Shown piece by piece: positions 8,036-15,454 of a stretch of 64,000 bases of DNA. Under the pieces are notes generated by a model. It was given only the letters and a program-made list of their open reading frames with translations. It had not been told where the DNA came from and ran no database searches. This stretch comes from an uncultured Dorea sp. (GTDB lineage: Bacteria > Bacillota > Clostridia > Lachnospirales > Lachnospiraceae): assembly GCA_910585725.1 (NCBI GenBank), contig CAJUFA010000004.1, positions 62,001 through 126,000 on the forward strand. Direction: 5' to 3'. Numbering within the stretch: position 1 is the first letter of the stretch; each line of letters begins with the position of its first letter. Position numbers and translations under genes: made by a program.

Positions 8036-10018
8036 TCACAGCGCCGCTATACCGGTATTCTCCTGAACCATATCAAGAAACATTTTCTCGGATATAATTG
8101 GAATTCCCAATTCATTCGCTTTCTTATTCTTAGACGATGTGGACGCCGCGTCATTATTAATCAGATAATTCGTCTTCGATGTGACCGCCCCGGTCACCTT
8201 TCCCCCCAGGCTCTCGATCAGCTCCTTTACTTCTCCCCGGTTCGCGAAGTGTTCCACGCTTCCGGTGATTACAAAATTAACTCCCTCAAATATCTGCCGC
8301 TTCTCTTCCTGCACTTCTTTGGGAATCACCAGCTCCCGGAGCAGATCCTGAAACTGCTTCACATGGCGCTCTGAAGAGAAATACTCTACAAAAGCTTTCG
8401 CGATCACCTGTCCGACTCCCGGAATCTCATTCAGCTCTTCCTCCGTGGCCTTAAGCATCGCCTCTGCATCATACCGGAATTCTTTACAGATAACCTTTGC
8501 ATTGGCGAGACCGATATTCGCAATCCCAAGAGCGTAGATCACTCTCGGCAGCGTCGTATTTCTTGCTTTCTCTGCGCTTGCAATCAAATTCCGGTAAGAC
8601 TTCTCTCCGAAACCTTCCATGGACTGTATCTCTTCCTGATACCGGTCCAGATGGAAGATATCCGAGAATTCTCTAATATATCCCAGAGATATGAATTTCT
8701 CCAGAGTCGCCTCGGACAGACCTTCGATATTCAGTGCGTCTCGGCTTACGAATAAAGCGAAAGACTTGACATGCTTCGCCTGACACTCTGGATTCATACA
8801 GTACAAAGCCTTCGCGTTGGCCACCTGCCTGACTTCCGTCAGTCCCCGGCACACCGGACATCTCTTTGGAATATCCTTCACACCGCTTCGTGTCAGATTA
8901 CGGGCGATCTGAGGGATGATCATATTCGCCTTATATACCTCGATCCGATCTCCCACGCCAAGTTTTAATTCTTCCATTATACTGATATTATGGACGCTGG
9001 CGCGGCTGACCGTCGTCCCTTCAAGTTCCACCGGTTCAAATATCGCAACCGGATTAATAAGCCCTGTTCTCGACGGACTCCATTCGATCTCCACCAGTCT
9101 CGTTTCCCTGAGCTCGTCCGCCCATTTAAAAGCGAAGGAATCCCTCGGGAACTTGGAAGTACGTCCCAGGGACTGACCATACGCTATATCATCATATATT
9201 AGCACAAGTCCGTCAGACGGAAAATCATTCTCCGCAATTTTTTCTGAAAATTTTAGAACTTCGGATTCCACAGTATCCGCCGTCACTTCACAGAACTCCA
9301 CAACCTCAAATCCCTGGCCCTTAAGCCAATTCAACTGAAAACTCCTGGAATTATGAAAATCCACATCCCCGGCCTGAACCAGAGAGAACGCATAAAATCT
9401 CACATTTCTCTTCGCCGTGGTCTCATTATTCAACTGCCTGACAGAACCGCTGCACAGGTTCCGCGGATTCTTATATCTCGCGTCCACATCCTCAATCTCG
9501 GAATTAATACGCTCAAACTCTCTATATCCGATGACCGCCTCCCCCCGCAGAATCAACTCTCCCTGATACGCGATTTTAAGCGGTATATTCCGGAACACCT
9601 TCGCATTATTCGTGATCACCTCGCCGACCTCTCCGTTTCCCCGGGTGACCGCCTTATAAAGCTCACCGTTTCGATAAGTCAGTACAATGGTCAGTCCGTC
9701 CAGTTTCCAGGACATCAGCGCCTTTTGATTCCCGACAAACCGCTTCAGTTCTTCTATTTCTTTCGTCTTATCCAGGGAAAGCATCGGGCTCTCATGCCGC
9801 TCTTTAGGAAGCTCGCTTAACACTTCATATCCCACGTTCACCGTCGGACTGTTGGCAAGGGTAATCCCAAGCTCTTTCTCCAGATCCATAAGCTCGTCAT
9901 ACAGTTCATCATACTCACGGTTGCTCATGATCTCCGCCGCTTCCTGATAATACGCGCGTCCCGCGTTATTCAACTTCTCTACTAATTCTAACATTCTGAC
10001 TTTCTTCGATTCGCTCAT
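8036..10018 (-). CDS. ligA: NAD-dependent DNA ligase, divergent form
   Basis: The 660-aa protein has the full LigA plan: NAD-binding Ia domain (residues 1-65), adenylation domain with the catalytic lysine in SWKLDG (Lys105), OB fold, a C4 zinc finger (CPVC, then CMNPEC), helix-hairpin-helix repeats (EEELNEIPGVGQVIAKAF) and a C-terminal BRCT domain (FEGVNFVITGSV). Several hallmark stretches differ from the usual consensus: TRGNGEVGEVIT instead of TRGDGxxGEDVT, and NPRNLCSGSVRQLN instead of NPRNAAAGSLRQLD. It may therefore be a lineage variant or a second LigA. GAGGAG just before the ATG at 10018 supports this start even though it overlaps the rluF-like gene by 53 bp. Confidence 0.9.
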   Translation of the reverse strand: MSESKKVRMLELVEKLNNAGRAYYQEAAEIMSNREYDELYDELMDLEKELGITLANSPTVNVGYEVLSELPKERHESPMLSLDKTKEIEELKRFVGNQKALMSWKLDGLTIVLTYRNGELYKAVTRGNGEVGEVITNNAKVFRNIPLKIAYQGELILRGEAVIGYREFERINSEIEDVDARYKNPRNLCSGSVRQLNNETTAKRNVRFYAFSLVQAGDVDFHNSRSFQLNWLKGQGFEVVEFCEVTADTVESEVLKFSEKIAENDFPSDGLVLIYDDIAYGQSLGRTSKFPRDSFAFKWADELRETRLVEIEWSPSRTGLINPVAIFEPVELEGTTVSRASVHNISIMEELKLGVGDRIEVYKANMIIPQIARNLTRSGVKDIPKRCPVCRGLTEVRQVANAKALYCMNPECQAKHVKSFALFVSRDALNIEGLSEATLEKFISLGYIREFSDIFHLDRYQEEIQSMEGFGEKSYRNLIASAEKARNTTLPRVIYALGIANIGLANAKVICKEFRYDAEAMLKATEEELNEIPGVGQVIAKAFVEYFSSERHVKQFQDLLRELVIPKEVQEEKRQIFEGVNFVITGSVEHFANRGEVKELIESLGGKVTGAVTSKTNYLINNDAASTSSKNKKANELGIPIISEKMFLDMVQENTGIAAL

Positions 10019-10709
10019 ATAACTCCTCTAACTCCTGTCTGGTTAATCGTCTGGATGCGCCCGGCTTCAAAGCGCCAAGCTCTATATTCATGATTCTCAC
10101 TCTGACCAGTCTGGTCACTTTATATCCTAACACGCCGCACATTCTTCTTATCTGCCGGTTCAATCCCTGCGTCAATATGATGGAAAATGTATACTTTCCA
10201 ACCATCCACGCCCTGCACGGTCTTGTCACGGCGTCTAGCCCTTTCTCCCGATCCCGGATCCTGACGCCCTTACACATCTGTCGGATGAACTCCTCCGTAA
10301 CCGCCCTGTCTACCGTAACTTTATATTCCTTCTCATGTCCATATCTTGCCCTCATCATTCCGTTGATCAGATCACCGTCATTCGTCATGATAAGCAGCCC
10401 TTCCGAGTCCTTATCGAGCCTGCCGGCATAAGTCACTCTCACCGGATATTTAAAAAAACGGATGATATTGTCCTTCACCCGCATATCCTCCGTACATACT
10501 ATTCCTACCGGCTTATTGACCGCAAGTACTACCTTGTCGTTTCTGCTTTCTATGACCTTTTTCCCTACGCATACAACCTGCCCTTCCGTCACCTGCATGC
10601 CCTGCGCCGCTTTCTTTCCGTCTACCGTTACTCTTCCCTTTTCAATCAAACGATCCGCTTCTCTGCGGGAACAGACGCCTGCTTCGCTTAAGAATTTATT
10701 CAGTCTCAT
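9966..10709 (-). CDS. RsuA/RluF-family pseudouridine synthase
   Basis: The enzyme isomerises a uridine in ribosomal RNA. It has an N-terminal S4 RNA-binding domain (MRLNKFLSEAGVCSRREADR, continuing to VTVDG) and the RsuA-family catalytic core with Asp in GRLDKDSEGLL and the later LTQGLNRQIRRMC motif. Length and motifs fit RluF (23S rRNA U2604 in E. coli) or RluB; the exact target cannot be fixed by reading. Its start overlaps the DHHW gene by 14 bp and its end overlaps ligA by 53 bp, so it is embedded in the operon. The last ~17 residues are dictated by the overlap and are probably dispensable. Confidence 0.88.
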   Translation of the reverse strand: MRLNKFLSEAGVCSRREADRLIEKGRVTVDGKKAAQGMQVTEGQVVCVGKKVIESRNDKVVLAVNKPVGIVCTEDMRVKDNIIRFFKYPVRVTYAGRLDKDSEGLLIMTNDGDLINGMMRARYGHEKEYKVTVDRAVTEEFIRQMCKGVRIRDREKGLDAVTRPCRAWMVGKYTFSIILTQGLNRQIRRMCGVLGYKVTRLVRVRIMNIELGALKPGASRRLTRQELEELYERIEESQNVRISREVE

Positions 10710-11886
10710 GACTCTCTAACACTCCGCTGATGCTTTTATCTTCCACAAAAGTATTTCCATTATATAAAAATAATACACTGGTAATCTTATTCTCCTTCAT
10801 AACCTGATAAATATCCCCATAATAATACCTGGGATCTATAACGATAATCTCCCGGTAATATGGTACAAGAAAGGGAATCAGGCAATTCGCGTAAGAATCC
10901 TTTACCAGCAGCAAACGATCCGTAGAATCTGCAGTTGTCCGAATGTTCATCACAGAGAAATTCCCTCCGAAGAATACCGCATACTTATCTTTACCTTTTA
11001 ATTTGGAGCTATCATACAGTGTCGCCGTCTTCCTCTGTTCATCTGTATAAGTTACCACAATCTCTACCTCGTCCTTCAGATCTTTCGCACCGTAAATATA
11101 GATCGGCTCCTTGTAACCACTCTTATAACCACTGGTTGCAGATAATGTCCCGTTAAAATCTGCGGTCACTGCATATGGTTCTAATTCAGGCGCCTTCGAA
11201 GTATCAAGCTCCATGTATTTCGCCAGTTCCTGGTATACATAATTCGCCCCAAGCGTCGTCCAGTGATGATCCGTACGATAATAAATCTCTTCATCCTTAT
11301 GCTTTCTAAGCGCTTTCTGGGCGTCAACCCACACGTATTCCCCTTGTAACGTCTTCTTAATATCTTCGAACTGTTTCTCCTGATCCTCCGTCACTGCAAG
11401 AGGCGGAAGCTTATCCGACAGTATATTCGCTGCGTTCGGCACCAACAGCATATAAAACGGCACGTTAGAATAATCACTGGAGAATTCCTTCATCGCTTTC
11501 AGGTTCTCGTCAAGCTGTTCCTGATTCGGCACGGCAATATCCTCCAATAGATATCCTTCCTTTCCCTTGAAGACGCCGTTTGATTCCCTCTTCCCCAACA
11601 GAAGGTCCACATTCGTCTTTAGAGATACCCAAAGATTCCTCCCTGCAAATTGATCCGACTTATAAGATTCATATTGATCCATAAAGCGCCCGCTCTCAAT
11701 TCCCGCCGCCGTTAACTCCGGTTTCTGCTCCAGCATACGGTTTTCCTTTTCGGAAAAAGACTTGTCTCTTGTAATTAGATTAACCAGACAGATAAACGCA
11801 ACAATACCGCCGAACATAACGGCAATCATCTGTTTGCCTTGCGAAAACTTTATCCTCCTTTTTCTGCCTTCCTTTCCCCGCATCAT
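10696..11886 (-). CDS. DHHW-family (AlgJ/AlgX-like) secreted acyltransferase partner
   Basis: After a short basic N-terminus there is one membrane anchor (MIAVMFGGIVAFICLVNLI), followed by an extracellular domain of about 340 residues. The diagnostic DHHW motif is present (RTDHHWTTLGANYVY), as is a later Ser/Asp block (LLLVKDSYAN) like that of SGNH-fold AlgJ/AlgX proteins. These proteins act with MBOAT acyltransferases to move acetyl groups onto extracellular polysaccharide. The ATG at 11886 is preceded by AGGAG at eight bases; an upstream GTG abuts that ribosome site and is unlikely. It starts 11 bp after the MBOAT gene ends, and its acceptor glycan is unknown. Confidence 0.85.
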   Translation of the reverse strand: MMRGKEGRKRRIKFSQGKQMIAVMFGGIVAFICLVNLITRDKSFSEKENRMLEQKPELTAAGIESGRFMDQYESYKSDQFAGRNLWVSLKTNVDLLLGKRESNGVFKGKEGYLLEDIAVPNQEQLDENLKAMKEFSSDYSNVPFYMLLVPNAANILSDKLPPLAVTEDQEKQFEDIKKTLQGEYVWVDAQKALRKHKDEEIYYRTDHHWTTLGANYVYQELAKYMELDTSKAPELEPYAVTADFNGTLSATSGYKSGYKEPIYIYGAKDLKDEVEIVVTYTDEQRKTATLYDSSKLKGKDKYAVFFGGNFSVMNIRTTADSTDRLLLVKDSYANCLIPFLVPYYREIIVIDPRYYYGDIYQVMKENKITSVLFLYNGNTFVEDKSISGVLESHETE

Positions 11887-11897
11887 GATATACACTC

Positions 11898-13379
11898 CTA
11901 AAATCTAAAATACAAGAATGGATTATATGATTCTGTCACAAGATAAGCAACGCACAAGAGAAACAGTATCGCATATATCGCGCAGTTTACCGCCGCCTTC
12001 ATCTTTGCCTGCCCTTTACTATAGATAAAGCCCTCATAAAAATCATGCACTGCCGGCGTAGAACCCAGAACAAGCATAACCCACATCCATCCGTTTGTCA
12101 TAAGTATGTATAGTCCCTGTTTATCGATAAATCCATGACCCTCGGCGCCAACCATAAGCTTCAGATAATCCACCGCGCTTCCCAGCGTCGGACTGAAGAA
12201 AAAAACCCATCCTATCATCACAAGCGCCAGGCAATAGATATGACGGACAGCCGTGGGAATTTTCTCAATCACATCTGCCAATATATATTTCTCTATCAGA
12301 AGCAGTATTCCGTAATACAGCCCCCATATGACAAAATTCCATGCCGCGCCATGCCAGAGTCCGGTAAGCATCCACACGACCATAATATTTCTTACATGCG
12401 CCCTTTTACTTACACGATTTCCTCCAAGAGGGATATAGACATAATCCCGAAACCATGTACTCAAAGAAATATGCCACCTTCTCCAAAATTCCGTGATACT
12501 CGTCGATACATACGGATAGAAAAAATTCTTCTTGAATTCAAACCCCAGCATCTTCCCAAGACCGACCGCCATATCAGAATATCCGCTGAAATCAAAATAA
12601 ATCTGAAAGGTATAAGCCGCGCATCCAAGCCATGCGCTTAAGACGGACACCTGCTCCGCGTCCATAAGAGACACTTTTTGAAAAACCATTCCTATTGTAT
12701 TGGCCAGCAGAACCTTCTTCGAAAGCCCGCGGATAAAAAAAAGCGTCCCTTCTCCAAAATTCTCTATCGTCTCTTTCCTGGCATGGAGCTGCCGGTCTAT
12801 ATCCGCATACTGTACGATAGGTCCCGCTATGAGCTGCGGAAACATAGTAACATAGACTGCAAAATCAATCAAATTCTTCTGTACTTCTACCTCACCCCGG
12901 TAAACATCTATAATATAAGATAAGATCTGGAATGTATAGAACGAAATCCCAATCGGAAGAGGAAGCTCTCGAAACGGAATATCAACAGGGAGCACCGCAT
13001 TTATACTGTCAAGAAGAAACCCTTCATATTTAAAGAAACCAAGAATCAGTAAATTCACTCCCACATTATATATAAGACTTCTCTTCGCCTTTTCCTTGTT
13101 CTTTAAGTTCCTTGCAATATCCAACCCGCTGATATAGTTGAACAAAATAGAGAACACCATAAGAAAAAGATACACCGGCTCTCCCCATGCATAAAAAATC
13201 AGGCTCCCTGACAATACTACGATATTCTTGTACGTCCTAACCGCAGGATAATATCGTTCTTTTGCATTCTTTATACCCCTCGAAGATAGAATATTCACAT
13301 AAATCCTTGGGACAAGATAGTACAATACCAAAATAATCGGCAAAAACGTAAATAAAAACACAATACTGCTGAATAGCAT
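11898..13379 (-). CDS. MBOAT-family membrane O-acyltransferase (AlgI/DltB type)
   Basis: This 493-aa polytopic membrane protein carries MBOAT signatures: PLPIGISFYTFQILSYIIDV, YFDFSGYSDMA, EFWRRWHISLSTWFRDYVY, and the catalytic histidine in LTGLWHGAAWNFVIWG. Such proteins transfer acyl groups across the membrane to cell-surface polymers (alginate acetylation by AlgI, D-alanylation by DltB). The AlgI-like length and the adjacent DHHW and SGNH genes favour O-acetylation of an exopolysaccharide or wall polymer over D-alanylation, and no dltA or dltC is present. Confidence 0.93.
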   Translation of the reverse strand: MLFSSIVFLFTFLPIILVLYYLVPRIYVNILSSRGIKNAKERYYPAVRTYKNIVVLSGSLIFYAWGEPVYLFLMVFSILFNYISGLDIARNLKNKEKAKRSLIYNVGVNLLILGFFKYEGFLLDSINAVLPVDIPFRELPLPIGISFYTFQILSYIIDVYRGEVEVQKNLIDFAVYVTMFPQLIAGPIVQYADIDRQLHARKETIENFGEGTLFFIRGLSKKVLLANTIGMVFQKVSLMDAEQVSVLSAWLGCAAYTFQIYFDFSGYSDMAVGLGKMLGFEFKKNFFYPYVSTSITEFWRRWHISLSTWFRDYVYIPLGGNRVSKRAHVRNIMVVWMLTGLWHGAAWNFVIWGLYYGILLLIEKYILADVIEKIPTAVRHIYCLALVMIGWVFFFSPTLGSAVDYLKLMVGAEGHGFIDKQGLYILMTNGWMWVMLVLGSTPAVHDFYEGFIYSKGQAKMKAAVNCAIYAILFLLCVAYLVTESYNPFLYFRF

Positions 13380-13401
13380 TTCTTTTGTTTCCTTCTATCA
13401 A

Positions 13402-13884
13402 TTATAGACTTTTCTTGAATGCGGTATATGCTTTATCCGCATCTTTTCCCACGGACATAAATACATAGCTCCCTCGATTCTCTAACAGAGCTGCCTTAAG
13501 AAGTTTCGTCTGCTCGGCTCCGTATCCTTCAAAACTCTCCGTCTGTGTATCCAGCCGTCTCCGGGCCGCCGACCGCACCGTCTCAATCTGGCTTTTATCC
13601 TTCACTTTCACAAGAAGGAGTTCTTTAACCCCCATAACATCATCCGGAAGATATAGCGCCACGTCCTCGTAATCACCGGCGTTCAGACCATAATAACGTT
13701 TGAAATCCTGGGCGCCGGCTTCTTCCATACCATCTGTCTCAACCATTCCAAGGACGTTCTCTGCAACCTGTTCCATCGGCGCGTCCGCCCCCTGCGCAAT
13801 CACCAGAAATACAACATAGATAAAAATCGTCAGTGTCATTGTGTATTTCAGGATGTTGATCACATCAATTCCACTCTTCTTCAT
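13402..13884 (-). CDS. DUF4358 membrane-anchored protein
   Basis: The protein has one N-terminal transmembrane helix (LKYTMTLTIFIYVVFLVIAQ) and an outside domain of about 120 residues resembling DUF4358 (YYGLNAGDYEDVALYLPD, later ELLLVKVKD and YVFMSVGKDADKAY). The function of DUF4358 is unknown; it recurs near MBOAT/DHHW genes in Firmicutes, so a role in the acyl transfer complex is a reasonable guess. The ATG at 13884 overlaps the stop of the SGNH gene as ATGA, implying coupled translation; GGAGG lies 13 bases upstream, a long spacing. Confidence 0.75.
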   Translation of the reverse strand: MKKSGIDVINILKYTMTLTIFIYVVFLVIAQGADAPMEQVAENVLGMVETDGMEEAGAQDFKRYYGLNAGDYEDVALYLPDDVMGVKELLLVKVKDKSQIETVRSAARRRLDTQTESFEGYGAEQTKLLKAALLENRGSYVFMSVGKDADKAYTAFKKSL

Positions 13885-14666
13885 GATAGACTCGCAGCCT
13901 CCGCCATGTGTTCCAACCACTCCGGATAAAAATCGCTTGACATGTGGATTCCATCCTCCTCATAGTAATCGTCCTCCACAAGCTCTGTATTGTCAATAAA
14001 CACAATCTTCTCATTCTCACACAACTTTTTTAGTTCCGCGTTAAAATCCGGAACACAGGCAAACCTCTCGTCCGCCTGAACCGCCGTCTGACTTACCGGA
14101 AGTATACTATTTACATAAATCTGTGTATTTGGCAGCCCTTCTTCTATTTGATTAAGCGCCGTCAAATAAGCATCCTTGAAAACCTCCGCATCAGCTTCCG
14201 CCGAAATCGTATCATTCATACCAAGCGCAATGAATAACTTCTCCGGACCGGCGGCAATAACCTGACCAATGACTTTATCAAATCCTGTATCCTCCGGTGA
14301 TACCACGCCTATGCCTTTCTGTGCATTGACAAGCGAGTCATCCAGATAATCATAGATATACAGTCCCTGGCTGATAGAATCTCCTAATACCAGACATTCT
14401 GAGAACATCTCATTATATGAACTGTTCTGCCACTCTCTGGACGACTTCCGTTCCTCTTTTTCCAACTTTCGTATCTTAGCGTCGATCTCCTGCACATCTG
14501 CTCTGGCAAGCTCTTTCAATCTCTTCTCGCCTTCCGCCGTATCTGCCCGAAGCTGTCTAAGTCTTACCGCCACTACGATCACACCTACGATAAGCAGAAA
14601 AACTCCTACCGTAATTCCGTAACGCAGAATACGGTCTTCCTCCCTGACGCGTCTTCTTTTTCTCAT
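13881..14666 (-). CDS. Membrane-anchored SGNH/GDSL hydrolase
   Basis: A single N-terminal membrane helix (YGITVGVFLLIVGVIVVAV) is followed by a short helical stretch (about residues 35-75) and an SGNH hydrolase domain. Block I is VLGDSISQG, block III is ALGMND and block V is EEDGIHMSSD, so the Ser-Asp-His triad is in place. As the first gene of the cassette with MBOAT and DHHW proteins, it probably acts outside the cell as an O-acetyl esterase or transferase on the same polymer. It is led by a consensus-like promoter at 14713-14741. Confidence 0.87.
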   Translation of the reverse strand: MRKRRRVREEDRILRYGITVGVFLLIVGVIVVAVRLRQLRADTAEGEKRLKELARADVQEIDAKIRKLEKEERKSSREWQNSSYNEMFSECLVLGDSISQGLYIYDYLDDSLVNAQKGIGVVSPEDTGFDKVIGQVIAAGPEKLFIALGMNDTISAEADAEVFKDAYLTALNQIEEGLPNTQIYVNSILPVSQTAVQADERFACVPDFNAELKKLCENEKIVFIDNTELVEDDYYEEDGIHMSSDFYPEWLEHMAEAASLS

Positions 14667-14712
14667 CTATTTTGTCTCCCGGCTTTTGTAAAGTACCAAT
14701 CGAACAGTAATT

Positions 14713-14741
14713 ATTATACTATCTCAAATAGTAAAAGTCAA
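14713..14741 (-). promoter_or_regulatory. Strong predicted promoter of the acyl-transfer/ligA/clpX operon
   Basis: On the minus strand TTGACT (14736-14741) is followed after exactly 17 bases by TATAAT (14713-14718). No other clear promoter was noticed in the tightly packed genes down to clpX, so this may drive about 8 kb. Confidence 0.75.
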
Positions 14742-14770
14742 AAACATATCGTGCATTTTTCATGGTTTCT

Positions 14771-14779
14771 TGCTATAAT
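14771..14779 (+). promoter_or_regulatory. Extended -10 promoter for the DUF5721 gene
   Basis: TGCTATAAT is an extended -10 (TGn-TATAAT) without a good -35, about 85 bases upstream of the gene. It is divergent from the operon promoter at 14713-14741. Confidence 0.5.
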
Positions 14780-14862
14780 AGGGCTACAGTTCACACAGCG
14801 GCAGGCGAACGCAGATCGAATCAAAAATCTCCTGCGCAAGTCAAAGCCAGAAAGGAAAATTT

Positions 14863-15345
14863 ATGACCGTAATAACATTAAATGCGAAAATCTGCATGTC
14901 TCATCTCCTGTTAAAAGATACCTTTGACCGGTTTTCTTTTCTAGAAGGAGAGATTACAACTTTCAATAAATTCACAATCGACGGATTTTTACATAAGAAT
15001 TTCTTTGATGAAGAACCGGAATATACCTATTCTTATTGGAGACAGGTGCGGGAATTCTGTCTCAGCATCATTAAAGGAAAGCGAACTCCTTTAAATTTCA
15101 AGATTATTCTTTCCCTCGCTCCGGAAAATTTCGAAGATTTCCTTAAAAAACATCAGATCACTACATTTCATTCTGAAGAAATCAGCGGATTATATCTGAA
15201 TTTCCATTACGACGGCGCCGTACTGCAATGTATTACGGGTATTTCCATGAAAACCTTCTATATGGATAAAACATTGGAAAAAGAGTGGGATTCCTATGCA
15301 GAAGAATTCTTTAAAAGATCCGGAATCGAACAGGAACTTTTGTAA
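14863..15345 (+). CDS. DUF5721 family protein
   Basis: This is a 160-aa soluble protein of unknown function that I recognise as resembling DUF5721, a family found in Lachnospiraceae. It begins MTVITLNAKICMSHLLLKD and contains a conserved-looking block FNKFTIDGFLHKNFFDEEP. There is no membrane segment and no recognisable catalytic motif. AAAGGAAA precedes the ATG. It stands alone, with its own extended -10 promoter, between the acyl-transfer operon and a chemoreceptor, and neither neighbour explains it. Confidence 0.7.
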   Translation: MTVITLNAKICMSHLLLKDTFDRFSFLEGEITTFNKFTIDGFLHKNFFDEEPEYTYSYWRQVREFCLSIIKGKRTPLNFKIILSLAPENFEDFLKKHQITTFHSEEISGLYLNFHYDGAVLQCITGISMKTFYMDKTLEKEWDSYAEEFFKRSGIEQELL

Positions 15346-15382
15346 AAAATAACCAATATTTTCTTCTTTTGCATATACTTTA

Positions 15383-15411
15383 TTGTTTTTTTTCTCTATA
15401 TCAATTATAAT
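15383..15411 (+). promoter_or_regulatory. Predicted sigma-A promoter of the chemoreceptor
   Basis: TTGTTT (15383-15388) and TATAAT (15406-15411) are separated by 17 bases, about 43 bases upstream of the ATG. No sigma-28-type flagellar promoter was seen. Confidence 0.6.
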
Positions 15412-15454
15412 TTATATTAAGCGTATCGATCAATTTTCTAAGGAGACTATAAGG

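Noticed and set aside
7002..8066. A 354-codon open frame on the plus strand opposite clpX
   Set aside because: It is antisense to a certain gene, its protein is rich in His, Arg, Leu and Ile as expected for a shadow frame, and it has no domain or ribosome site.
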